In this document: piece after piece, positions 41,299 through 49,284 of the stretch
Layout of the letters: each line of letters starts with the position of its first letter
How positions within the stretch are numbered: position 1 is the first letter of the stretch
Assembly: GCA_027488375.1 (NCBI GenBank)
Contig: JAIYBW010000002.1
Location: 248,001-312,000 of the forward strand
Direction of reading: 5' to 3'
Length of the DNA stretch: 64,000 bases
Source: Pseudomonadota bacterium
GTDB lineage: Bacteria > Bdellovibrionota > Bacteriovoracia > Bacteriovoracales > Bacteriovoracaceae
Notes under the pieces: generated by a model
The model's input: only the letters and a program-made list of their open reading frames with translations
Databases searched by the model: none
What the model was told of the DNA's origin: nothing
Program-made: the position numbers and the translations under genes

Positions 41299-44010
41299 AT
41301 GACCCTATCTCAATCTCAGAAGGGACAGATTAGTATCTTTTTTTCTGCCTCTTTAGTGGTTTTCATTTCTATTATTGCTTTCGTTATTAACGTTGGGCTT
41401 TTTGTTAAAGCTAAAATTAATCTTCAAAATGCAACTGATGCTTCGGCCTGGGCCGGTGCTGCTGTTCAATCCCGTCAACTCAGTAAAATTGCCTACCTCA
41501 ATTGGGAAATGCGCAATATCTATAAAGAGTGGATGTATAAGTATTATGTCGTAGGAAGTATGAACACTCCTGGAGTTGAAGATCCAAATGTGAAAACTTC
41601 TTGTGAGGGTGGCAAACAGTGCACTAATTTCAGATTGGCCCCAGATGAAGATGCACTCCTAGAAAATGGTGATCCTAACCGCTCTACATTTGATGATTAT
41701 AATTTTCCTGCTGTGTGTATCCATATAGCCAATTCACAAACAAATATCTGTAAAAGATTTGCAGTCCCTGGTCTTCCAGAATTTGGTGCCTACAATATTA
41801 CCGGGACTGAAGAAGCTTCTCGATCGTTCATGGATGGTTTGATTGGGAGTAAAATTGATGACTGTGTAACCAGATCTCGTCTCAATATGCTTGTAGCCAC
41901 AACCTGGGCTTTTAATGTCCTCTCAAGTGGTATGGATGATACTCTCGCTGGTCGTGGACCTGCAATTTTATCAGATCGCCAAGGTGCCTGGCCAAAGGCT
42001 GTTGAACTTGCCATGAGGATTCGTAATTTAGAGCTCGTCATGAATAGACCAGCGAGAAGCAGTGGTGTGTGCATTGGAGCAACGGGAAATTGTGATGCGA
42101 TTGAAAATGTTTCCAACGAGAAATATCTTGGAAATGAAAGAATTATTAAAGCCTTTTATTCTGGGTATAGAAATCTAGGGAATGAAACTGATTTTGAAAT
42201 GAAAAACTCTTTCACTCTTAAGGAACTTCCACCAACTTTACCAAGTATTGAGCAAGAAACATCAAACTCGAGCTACCTTATTCCATCGACAAAATTATAT
42301 CAAAAACAATACGTTGATTTAAAACTTATGATGGTCAATTTAGCGACCTTTTATGCGGCTTTAATTCCAAGAGCTGATAGGGCCAGGTCTGCGGCTTGCA
42401 ATATTTCAAAAGTAGCGATCCCTGTTCCTGGCTATCCTCTTGGCTTTTATAAAAATCCTGAAATTCTGACTTATTATGCCGTTAAAGGTGAAGCTGAATT
42501 TGAAGGAATGTTTAATCCATTTTCCTCAGACAGTATTAAGTTAACCGCCTATGCTGCCGCTAAACCATTTGGGGGACGAATTGGCCCTATGCTTTTCACC
42601 CAAAAGAAAAATCAAGATTTTTTAACTCCAAGAACAGTAGGCAAATTCAGATCAGTCCCTTACCTTGCAGCCCTGGATGTTGTCGGAACTCCAAATAAAT
42701 ATTTGGGACGCCCTCTTCAAGATGGCGAATTTGGTCCTGGTGCTCCACTCCCTATCAACACATCAAGCCCATTTTGGATTAGGGAACCAGTCTCAACAGC
42801 GGCGGTCGGAGGAAAACCCTCCACCGGTGTTCAATTTGGTCTACCAAATCTTGTGTATGATTTTCCTGATGGAGATTTAAGTTCTAATTCTTACACGAGT
42901 AATGGAGCTGAGCTTTTTACGATTCAACCCAAATTAGGGTTTAATGGAGATAAGGCCGTCGGCCTTTTTAACCATGATCAATTTTTAAAATTTAGAGGGG
43001 ATATTGGAGGAGTTGTGACTCCGGAGCAACTCGAGGAGCAAATTCTCAGAGTCAGAGCCCCAACCCTTTATGAAGCTGCGAACTATCTAATTCCGACTCC
43101 TTCAGAGCTTAATTTAAGCCTTGGAGTTGATTCGTTCGGACAAGTCCCTGGAAATGGAGAATCCACAGCTACAGTCACTGGTGTAAAAAAATATGAAGGT
43201 TCGTTTTATGCTCCTTTATATCATACTGATCAAAAAGATGTGCTCTTTACATCATCATCAGAGATTTTCTCAAATATCATGGGATTTATGCGGATTCAGA
43301 AAACAGCCATGGAGAATTATGTTGTCTCGTTAAATTTTGCTGCCCATCAAACTTATAAAACATCAGATTCAGGAACTATAGCAGCCGTAGGTGCTCAGCA
43401 AAGATATAGAGAGGCTGCAGAAAAAATTTCTGATATTGATGATGTTACCAACTCAGATCCGGCATATTTAAAGGGAGCATTCCCAAAATCATGCTCCAGT
43501 CTAGCTGGACAATTTTGGCATTTTTACTTTGGTGACCCAGATCTTTACGATAACATTCAAGATAAAAGTGCATGTCCTGTAACGCTTGCAAAACTCTTAA
43601 AAGACTACTTTGCTTCTGCTCAAAACGATCCACGTTTCAACCCAACACATTACAATATTGAATATAGCCTCAATAGTGAATCTACAAATATGGGAAGTAA
43701 TTTCTCGCGCCTTTATACAGCCTACATGCCAGGGCCCTACAATGGTGTGAGTTCAACTGGCTCACTTGTCCCACCTCCAGGATTTCCTCAACAAAATGAG
43801 CTTATGCGGAGAAATTTTTACTCTACAAAATTGATCACTCTTGACTCGGTGCAGGCAGGAAAAGGTTACGACGAAAATTCATCTAACTTTGTTATTCATT
43901 CAGAGGGAAATCTCACAACAAACCCCGATTTTAATACGGCCCAAAAATCATTTTTGAACCCTTTGGACGTACAATCGGCCGGGACTGACCTCAGTTCAAT
44001 AAAGTATTAA
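41299..44010 (+). CDS. TadE/TadG-like pilus-associated protein
   Basis: 903 residues from ATG 41299; an in-frame ATG at 41269 adds ten. No ribosome site decides the start, but the family usually begins a few residues before K/R-G-Q. The N-terminus (SQKGQISIFFSASLVVFISI) is the TadE/G-type anchor. It is followed by a helix with FVKAKINLQNATDASAWAGAA and then a very large exported domain with few recognisable motifs and several Cys (TSCEGG, QCTNF, VCIHIA). Such proteins are minor pilin-like parts of the Tad (tight adherence) system, but no other tad gene is nearby. The function is tentative. Confidence 0.7.
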   Translation: MTLSQSQKGQISIFFSASLVVFISIIAFVINVGLFVKAKINLQNATDASAWAGAAVQSRQLSKIAYLNWEMRNIYKEWMYKYYVVGSMNTPGVEDPNVKTSCEGGKQCTNFRLAPDEDALLENGDPNRSTFDDYNFPAVCIHIANSQTNICKRFAVPGLPEFGAYNITGTEEASRSFMDGLIGSKIDDCVTRSRLNMLVATTWAFNVLSSGMDDTLAGRGPAILSDRQGAWPKAVELAMRIRNLELVMNRPARSSGVCIGATGNCDAIENVSNEKYLGNERIIKAFYSGYRNLGNETDFEMKNSFTLKELPPTLPSIEQETSNSSYLIPSTKLYQKQYVDLKLMMVNLATFYAALIPRADRARSAACNISKVAIPVPGYPLGFYKNPEILTYYAVKGEAEFEGMFNPFSSDSIKLTAYAAAKPFGGRIGPMLFTQKKNQDFLTPRTVGKFRSVPYLAALDVVGTPNKYLGRPLQDGEFGPGAPLPINTSSPFWIREPVSTAAVGGKPSTGVQFGLPNLVYDFPDGDLSSNSYTSNGAELFTIQPKLGFNGDKAVGLFNHDQFLKFRGDIGGVVTPEQLEEQILRVRAPTLYEAANYLIPTPSELNLSLGVDSFGQVPGNGESTATVTGVKKYEGSFYAPLYHTDQKDVLFTSSSEIFSNIMGFMRIQKTAMENYVVSLNFAAHQTYKTSDSGTIAAVGAQQRYREAAEKISDIDDVTNSDPAYLKGAFPKSCSSLAGQFWHFYFGDPDLYDNIQDKSACPVTLAKLLKDYFASAQNDPRFNPTHYNIEYSLNSESTNMGSNFSRLYTAYMPGPYNGVSSTGSLVPPPGFPQQNELMRRNFYSTKLITLDSVQAGKGYDENSSNFVIHSEGNLTTNPDFNTAQKSFLNPLDVQSAGTDLSSIKY

Positions 44011-44019
44011 TTTCCACTC

Positions 44020-44049
44020 TTGAAATGAAACACCCCGACAAACTATAAT
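44020..44049 (+). promoter_or_regulatory. Promoter of the H1-like gene
   Basis: TTGAAA (44020-44025), 18-bp spacer and a perfect TATAAT (44044-44049). Predicted transcription start about 44056, downstream of the three ATGs at 44048-44056. This supports the GTG start at 44093. Confidence 0.7.
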
Positions 44050-44092
44050 GATGATGTTTAAAATCCACCCTCTTTTAGCAAAAGGATCTTTT

Positions 44093-44707
44093 GTGGCAAC
44101 GAAAAAGACCAAAAAAGTAACAAAAAAAGCACCTGCAAAAAAAGCAACTAAGAAAGCAGCACCAAAGAAAGCGGCTCCTAAAAAAGCAGCAAAAAAAGTA
44201 GCGCCTAAGAAAGCAGCTCCAAAAAAAGCAGTAAAAAAAGTAGCGCCTAAGAAAGCAGCTCCAAAGAAAGTGGCCCCTAAAAAAGCCACGACAAAAAAAG
44301 TTGTTGAAAAGAAGCAAGCTGCTAAAAAGCCAGCTCCCAAAGCGGCTGCTCCAAAAATTGAAAAAGTTAAAAAAGTTATTGAGGCAGAAGTTGTTAAAAC
44401 AACTCCTCCCCATGCTGCTACAGCAGCTTTTGATGAAGATTATACAGCTGATTCAGAAATGGATGGATTTGATGATGAAGAATTTGATTCTGATGATGAA
44501 GAAGAGTCTACTGATTCAAAAAGCTCTGAAGAATTTGCAGAAGATGAAGAAGAAGGTAGCTATGGCTACGGCTGGGGCTATGAAGAGGGTCTAGATTCTC
44601 CAGAGGACGAAGAAAAAGACGACGACATGGATGAGGATGAAGAATATGTAAAAGGTCCGAAGAAAAAATCGGATGAAGATGAAGAAGACGAAGACGACGA
44701 TTACTAA
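44093..44707 (+). CDS. Histone-H1-like Lys/Ala/Pro-rich protein with acidic C-terminus
   Basis: 204 residues from GTG 44093, which has AAAGGA 6 nt before it; the upstream ATGs overlap the -10 box. The first half is a repeat of KKAAPKKA and KKVAPKKA units, highly basic and like eukaryotic H1 tails or bacterial HctB/AlgP proteins that bind DNA. From about residue 118 the second half is almost entirely Asp/Glu/Ser with a short aromatic stretch (YGYGWGYEEG). One molecule thus carries two opposite charged tails. DNA compaction, or competition between its own tails for DNA, is inference. Ends at a strong terminator. Confidence 0.8.
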   Translation: MATKKTKKVTKKAPAKKATKKAAPKKAAPKKAAKKVAPKKAAPKKAVKKVAPKKAAPKKVAPKKATTKKVVEKKQAAKKPAPKAAAPKIEKVKKVIEAEVVKTTPPHAATAAFDEDYTADSEMDGFDDEEFDSDDEEESTDSKSSEEFAEDEEEGSYGYGWGYEEGLDSPEDEEKDDDMDEDEEYVKGPKKKSDEDEEDEDDDY

Positions 44708-44711
44708 TACC

Positions 44712-44743
44712 AAAATGGCTCCCTCAGGGAGCCATTTTTTTTT
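44712..44743 (+). terminator. Strong rho-independent terminator
   Basis: AAAATGGCTCCC (44712-44723) pairs with GGGAGCCATTTT (44727-44738) around TCA, followed by five more T. Ends the H1-like gene. Confidence 0.93.
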
Positions 44744-44755
44744 GAGAGAAAATTT

Positions 44756-45019
44756 ATGAAGGAAAAGAAACTTGAATTGTACTATTTTGAGCAGTGTCCT
44801 TACTGCCAAATAGTTTTATCTGCCATAAGATCAAACAAACTTGAAAATAAAGTTATTTATTTTGATACAAGAAAAGATCAAAAGAATAGAGAAAAACTCA
44901 TTTCTGATACTGGCAGGAGCACTGTTCCCTGCCTTTACATAGATGGTAAACCTATGCATGAATCTCGCGATATTGCAGAATGGCTTAAACTTTATGCTGA
45001 AGATCTGAATAAAAATTAA
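44756..45019 (+). CDS. Glutaredoxin
   Basis: 87 residues. Dithiol active site C-P-Y-C (Cys14, Cys17), cis-proline in STVPCLYIDG, and the glutathione-binding DGKPMHESRDIAEWL. It could equally be called a GST-N-terminal-like thioredoxin fold. Reduces disulfides or glutathione adducts in the cytoplasm. Twelve nt upstream of the HD-domain gene. Confidence 0.88.
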   Translation: MKEKKLELYYFEQCPYCQIVLSAIRSNKLENKVIYFDTRKDQKNREKLISDTGRSTVPCLYIDGKPMHESRDIAEWLKLYAEDLNKN

Positions 45020-45030
45020 GGGAGTCGAAA

Positions 45031-46326
45031 GTGGAAGTTAGAGATCCTGTACATGGCTCAATTGCTATAGATGATGCTGAAATTCAAATTTTGGAGCATC
45101 CATTCTTTCAGAGACTAAGGAATATTAAACAATTGGGTTTTGCTGAATATGTCTTTCCAGGTGCCACTCACACTCGCTACCTTCACTCAATTGGAGTGAT
45201 GAATGTCTCCACTCTCGTGTTCAATAACTTATTTAAAAACCAGCAATCAGCTGACGTATTGAGGCTTAAAGAGACACTGCGTTTGGGGTGCTTGCTTCAC
45301 GATATAGGCCACGCGCCCTTAAGCCATTCCACTGAATCCGTTATGCCTAATGTTTCGGCCCTTAAACTGCCTAAGCAATTTCTATCTAAAGAAGATAGGC
45401 AGGCCTCCCATGAGGATTATACGATTAAATCCATCACTGATAGTTCATTTACTGAATCATTTCGGGATGTAAAATCAAAGTTTGGAATCGATCCAATTGC
45501 CGTTGCAGAACTGGTCATGGGGGAAACAAAAAACCCCTCTTATTTCACTCTCAATGGCATCAACTACTTCCCTCTTTTGCATCAATTAGTTTCATCTGAA
45601 ATGGATTGCGATCGAATGGATTATCTCTTGAGAGATAGCTATTTTTGCGGAGTAAGTTATGGGAAATTTGATCTTGATTGGATTATAGATAATCTTAAAA
45701 TCTGTACTGAAAACCAGACAGCTTATCTTGGCATTTCTGAGAGGGCCATCTCTACATTTGATGATTTCCTCCTTTCTCGTTTTCATATGTTTATGATGGT
45801 TTATTTCCACTATCGAGCGGTTTGTTTAGAACAAATCCTGATGAGATATTTTGATTCGGCTCAAAATGAATACTCTATTCCAGCTGACATTGAGGCCTAT
45901 CTAGATCATGATGATCCTTACCTCTATAAAGTACTAAAAAATTCGACTAATATTTGGGCAAAAAGGATTGTTACAAATAACATTCCTAAAAAAATTCTTG
46001 AAACATTTGGAGTTGCGAATCTTAGTCAGATGCACCTTCTTGAGTCTTACTTAAAAGCCGAAAAAATTGATTATATCAAATGCTCTTCATCCGGTCGTTT
46101 ATCAAAATATTACTCTGCGAATTCTCCGCAAGAGCACTACCCCATGAAAGTGATTCGTGAATCATCTTTAACCAAGAATTATCACACGATGAAAAACATT
46201 CAGGATGCGACGGATCTTTTTCAGAAATTCAGTGAATCTCATGCCGTTAATAGAATCCACTGTGACTATGATGATCTGAGCACAATTCAACAGAAGCAAG
46301 TACTAGAGATTTTGCAGGGTCAATAA
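45031..46326 (+). CDS. HD-domain phosphohydrolase (dNTPase/SAMHD1-like)
   Basis: 431 residues from GTG 45031 with GGGAG 6 nt before it. Signature of the COG1078 group: V-R-D-P-V-H-G-S-I, FFQRLRNIKQLGFAEYVFPGATHTRYLHSIGV, HD motif CLLHDIGHAPLSH (His90-Asp91), and SSEMDCDRMDYLLRDSYFCGV with the fourth metal-binding Asp. Related enzymes hydrolyse dNTPs or NTPs to the nucleoside and triphosphate, so it may restrict nucleotide pools. Confidence 0.9.
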   Translation: MEVRDPVHGSIAIDDAEIQILEHPFFQRLRNIKQLGFAEYVFPGATHTRYLHSIGVMNVSTLVFNNLFKNQQSADVLRLKETLRLGCLLHDIGHAPLSHSTESVMPNVSALKLPKQFLSKEDRQASHEDYTIKSITDSSFTESFRDVKSKFGIDPIAVAELVMGETKNPSYFTLNGINYFPLLHQLVSSEMDCDRMDYLLRDSYFCGVSYGKFDLDWIIDNLKICTENQTAYLGISERAISTFDDFLLSRFHMFMMVYFHYRAVCLEQILMRYFDSAQNEYSIPADIEAYLDHDDPYLYKVLKNSTNIWAKRIVTNNIPKKILETFGVANLSQMHLLESYLKAEKIDYIKCSSSGRLSKYYSANSPQEHYPMKVIRESSLTKNYHTMKNIQDATDLFQKFSESHAVNRIHCDYDDLSTIQQKQVLEILQGQ

Positions 46327-46328
46327 TA

Positions 46329-46988
46329 ATGCAGAAATTTTTTCTTTATTCAATATTGATCATTCTGTATCTTGGCCTGGCCAAAGCCTTAAGTCCTTCA
46401 GAACATGGGATTCAATTTCTTAAAAATGAAAGTCAATTTTCCAAATTGTTAAAAGGAAAAAATTTGACCGTCATCTTAGTTGATACTCATGCTACAGGCT
46501 TTCTCATTAAGACTTATTACCAAAAGCTAAGAGTCATTTCAGATTATGAGAATGTCGATGAAATGATCCTAAGAACGAATAAAGAATTTGCCAAAAAAAA
46601 TAAGGATTTTATTGGATTATCTATTTATAGGAAAACTTCCGAGACTGAAGAATTCCTACCGCTTCCACCCGGAAGTCTGTATGTAGATAATCCCAAATAT
46701 GGAATATGGAAAACCAATAAGAAAGGTCTCACCTATTGGAGTTTTCATAAAACTTACAAAAATTTTCCAAAGTATTTGGGCTGGGGAAAATTTAAGCTCA
46801 CTAAAGACTTTCATCAACAAATGAAAAACTCAATCTCTTTGAACCAACCTTTTTATGGTCTTCAGAATGAATTTGGGTCGAATGGATCTATTACTCAAAA
46901 AAACTTTCCCCATTTTTTTGCTCAAGATCGCAAGAAAAAAACTGATTTAAGAGCACTTATCCTGCAATATCTTAAAGAAAACTTTTAA
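46329..46988 (+). CDS. Hypothetical exported protein (219 aa)
   Basis: N-terminal hydrophobic segment (about 4-20, signal peptide likely), then a basic soluble domain with pattern LPLPPGSLYVDNPKYGIWKT and GWGKFKL. No family recognised. It starts 2 nt after the HD gene and is followed by the DUF350-like gene at 8 nt, so the three are probably one operon. Confidence 0.6.
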   Translation: MQKFFLYSILIILYLGLAKALSPSEHGIQFLKNESQFSKLLKGKNLTVILVDTHATGFLIKTYYQKLRVISDYENVDEMILRTNKEFAKKNKDFIGLSIYRKTSETEEFLPLPPGSLYVDNPKYGIWKTNKKGLTYWSFHKTYKNFPKYLGWGKFKLTKDFHQQMKNSISLNQPFYGLQNEFGSNGSITQKNFPHFFAQDRKKKTDLRALILQYLKENF

Positions 46989-46996
46989 GGACAATT

Positions 46997-47899
46997 ATGG
47001 CCGAAATATTTGACCGACTACTTATTAGAATTTTACTTGCTGGCTTTGTTTGCTTAATGATTTATCTCTATCGTTATGCTCACGTCATTTTTTATCCAAC
47101 TGTTAAAAGACAGGTTCTAAAGAAAATATCTCCCACTGAAAATCCTGCTGATACACTCCATCTCTTTTCAAGGCTTATTGGAATCTCAATTATCTTTTCC
47201 TCAATTTCATTTAATGAAGCCTCAGGGGTGATGCTTAGTCTTTTCCATTTCGGTGTGTGGGGCTCTATTGCCATCGTTCTTTACTTGCTCTCACTTTTTA
47301 TTATTGAATCTATAGTCTTCTATAATTTTGATTACACTGATGAAATTTTGAAGCGAAAAAACATGAGTTACGCCTTCATCAGTTTTTGTCATTCAATCGT
47401 GATTGCTTACTTGACGAGAACTGTAATGATGGAAGCTGAAAACTCACTTATTATTTTGCTCGTCCTATGGCTTTACATGCTTGTGATCGTAGGCTTCTCC
47501 GTCAAATACTTCACATTTATAAGCAAGCTCACATTTAATCGTCTCCTTATCCAAAAAAACCTATCGCTTTGTTTTTCTTATGGAGGTTTTACCTTAGGTT
47601 CAGGCTTCATTATTGCGAGTTGCTTCGATCAAGAACACTATGACATCACAGTCTTTTGTATTCAGGTTTTACTCAAAACAGTCTTGTCCCTTATTATTTT
47701 TCCAATCTTCAAAAAAGGTATTGTCCGTATTTTTCCAATCAGGATTGGAGATAGTAGGTCCCATGCGACTGAAATTGACTCCCAAATGCAGGGCCTAGGT
47801 TATGGTTTTTATGAGGGCTCAATTTTTATCTCGGCCGCTATCCTGACAACAATGATCGTGAATCGTATTCAATTTGGCACTATTTACCCATTTTTTTAG
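46997..47899 (+). CDS. Polytopic membrane protein, possibly two DUF350 repeats
   Basis: 300 residues with about eight hydrophobic helices and no soluble domain. Two halves each carry a loop that resembles DUF350 (YjfL): LKRKNMSYAFISFCHSIVIAYL and IQKNLSLCFSYGGFTLGSGFI. The similarity is seen by eye and not certain. The function of DUF350 proteins is unknown. Confidence 0.6.
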   Translation: MAEIFDRLLIRILLAGFVCLMIYLYRYAHVIFYPTVKRQVLKKISPTENPADTLHLFSRLIGISIIFSSISFNEASGVMLSLFHFGVWGSIAIVLYLLSLFIIESIVFYNFDYTDEILKRKNMSYAFISFCHSIVIAYLTRTVMMEAENSLIILLVLWLYMLVIVGFSVKYFTFISKLTFNRLLIQKNLSLCFSYGGFTLGSGFIIASCFDQEHYDITVFCIQVLLKTVLSLIIFPIFKKGIVRIFPIRIGDSRSHATEIDSQMQGLGYGFYEGSIFISAAILTTMIVNRIQFGTIYPFF

Positions 47900-47939
47900 T
47901 CCCCTGCATCTCTGATAAAATACTTATCAGAGGTGTATT

Positions 47940-48458
47940 ATGACGATTAAGCCACACAATATTTTTGGACAGCTTGAAGTTTTTGAAAAAGAAATCATCA
48001 GACTTGAAGAGAGAATTTTTGAGCTGGAATCACGTATTCAAAAGCTTATAGAAGTTGAACGTAATCATCTTTTAAGGATTAAAAATAAAGAAGAGGTTTC
48101 GGACGATTTCATTCAAAATGGAAGGTCTTACCATGATCTCTCACCCGAAAAGGCTTGGAAACTCTATCGTAATTCGAACTTTGATTTCATACTGATAGAT
48201 GTTTCGGCCAAGGATTTTTCAGCCTTTAATCGCTTACCAGAAGCCATTCATATTCCATGGGATGAATTTAGTGAAAAATTTTTAGAAATTCAAACGAAGA
48301 CAACCCCTTTGCTGATTATTTCCGAGGATGGCACAAATTCAATCCTGGCCTGTGAATTCCTAGTTAAAATGGGTTACTACAACTGTAATAATATTTCTGG
48401 TGGCTATAAGCATTGGATTGGTTTTAGATTGGAGCAAGTCAAAAATCAGTCAGCCTAA
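47940..48458 (+). CDS. Rhodanese-like protein lacking the catalytic Cys, with N-terminal coiled coil
   Basis: 172 residues. Residues 10-50 form a helical coiled coil (EVFEKEIIRLEERIFELESR). The rhodanese domain (about 75-165) keeps the fold (FDFILIDVSAKDFSAF, LPEAIHIPW, ISGGYKHWIG), but where active enzymes have C-x-x-G-x-x-S the loop reads S-E-D-G-T-N-S, so the sulfur-carrying Cys is Ser. It is probably a binding or regulatory module, not a sulfurtransferase. It overlaps the convergent MarR gene by 4 nt. Confidence 0.8.
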   Translation: MTIKPHNIFGQLEVFEKEIIRLEERIFELESRIQKLIEVERNHLLRIKNKEEVSDDFIQNGRSYHDLSPEKAWKLYRNSNFDFILIDVSAKDFSAFNRLPEAIHIPWDEFSEKFLEIQTKTTPLLIISEDGTNSILACEFLVKMGYYNCNNISGGYKHWIGFRLEQVKNQSA

Positions 48459-48466
48459 ATGAGGCT
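48452..48466. terminator. Short hairpin at a convergent stop-codon overlap
   Basis: AGCCT (48452-48456) pairs with AGGCT (48462-48466) around AAATG, with TCCTTTT behind it on the plus strand. Short, so weak; it fits the pattern of the hairpins at 13433, 24614 and 33148. Confidence 0.3.
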
Positions 48467-48910
48467 TCCTTTTCGCTGATTATCTAAGATTTCTTTGTAG
48501 AGATTATCCAGCATAAGCTCAACTCTATCGAGTTCAACCTCGCCAAGTTTAGAAGTATATTGGCGCTCTAGATCACTTGTAACTTGTAATAAGTTAAGTT
48601 TAAATTTTTCACCATAATCTGTGAGATGAACAAGCTGCTCTCGCTTATCATGATCAGAGTGTGATCTCGTAATATAACCTCTTTTTTCTAATTCATTTAA
48701 ATGAGAGGTCATCGTTTGTTTTTTTAATCCACAGGCCTTACCAATCGTTTTAATAGATGGTCCATCATTCTCAGTAAGAAACATCAAGATTTCTAAAAAA
48801 CTTGGTCGCAAATCATTAAAGCCACGTGACTGAAGAACTTTAATAAGCTCAATACTATAAACGCGATAAATTTTTTTGAGTAAACTACCAATATTAGCAA
48901 TTTTTTTCAT
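48455..48910 (-). CDS. MarR-family transcriptional regulator
   Basis: 151 residues from ATG 48910. Winged helix with EILMFLTENDGPSIKTIGKA, recognition helix KKQTMTSHLNELEKRGYI and the wing motif SHSDHDKREQLVHLTDYG (D-x-R). The 21-bp inverted repeat right before the start codon is a probable self-operator. Ligand and targets are unknown. The start has no Shine-Dalgarno. Confidence 0.9.
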   Translation of the reverse strand: MKKIANIGSLLKKIYRVYSIELIKVLQSRGFNDLRPSFLEILMFLTENDGPSIKTIGKACGLKKQTMTSHLNELEKRGYITRSHSDHDKREQLVHLTDYGEKFKLNLLQVTSDLERQYTSKLGEVELDRVELMLDNLYKEILDNQRKGSLI

Positions 48911-48931
48911 ATAGTATGACAATCATACTAT
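48911..48931. promoter_or_regulatory. Operator-like inverted repeat abutting the marR start
   Basis: ATAGTATGA (48911-48919) and TCATACTAT (48923-48931), a perfect 9-bp inverted repeat with a 3-nt spacer. It directly touches the ATG of the MarR gene on the minus strand, which suggests autorepression. Confidence 0.6.
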
Positions 48932-48950
48932 GATCAGGACTATAAAGTAA

Positions 48951-49163
48951 TCATAATTTTCGCAGCGAGCGCTCGATTTCTTCAGGCAAATCCGAAGGTC
49001 GAATTTTGGCGAGTCTGGCCTGTTTACTCTCTTCTTTAAGACCATCTTTCCAAAGGGAAATTCGTAGTCTCTCTTTAATACTTAATCTTTGCTCAATTGG
49101 AGAAGCGCCTGCAAGGCAAGATAGAGTTAAAACAAAAATGAAAAAAGTTAATTTAATTTGCAC
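48951..49163 (-). CDS. Small exported protein (70 aa)
   Basis: N-terminal signal sequence (MQIKLTFFIFVLTLSCLAGA) with a Cys that could be a lipobox (LTLSC) or simply lie in front of a signal-peptidase I site. The mature part is short, basic and helical (RLSIKERLRISLWKDGLKEE). No family recognised. Confidence 0.55.
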   Translation of the reverse strand: MQIKLTFFIFVLTLSCLAGASPIEQRLSIKERLRISLWKDGLKEESKQARLAKIRPSDLPEEIERSLRKL

Positions 49164-49284
49164 TTAAACTCCTTAAAAGATGCAAACTATTAAGCAAATA
49201 CCTGGCCAGGTTAATTGAACGAACTTCCAGTATTATATGATGCCCAGAGGTGTCTACTTAATTTACACCTGCCAGGCCATCACT

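Noticed and set aside
41034..41300. 88-codon minus-strand frame
   Set aside because: It covers the structured non-coding region and the start of the TadG-like gene, with no ribosome site and improbable composition.
44100..44320. Tandem DNA repeat or CRISPR-like array
   Set aside because: The repeats are imperfect codon-level KKAAPKK units inside a protein, without spacers.
43996..44809. Long antisense and out-of-frame reading frames over the H1-like gene
   Set aside because: They arise from the repeated Lys/Ala and Asp/Glu codons; products are Cys/Phe/Ala-rich low-complexity and have no ribosome site.
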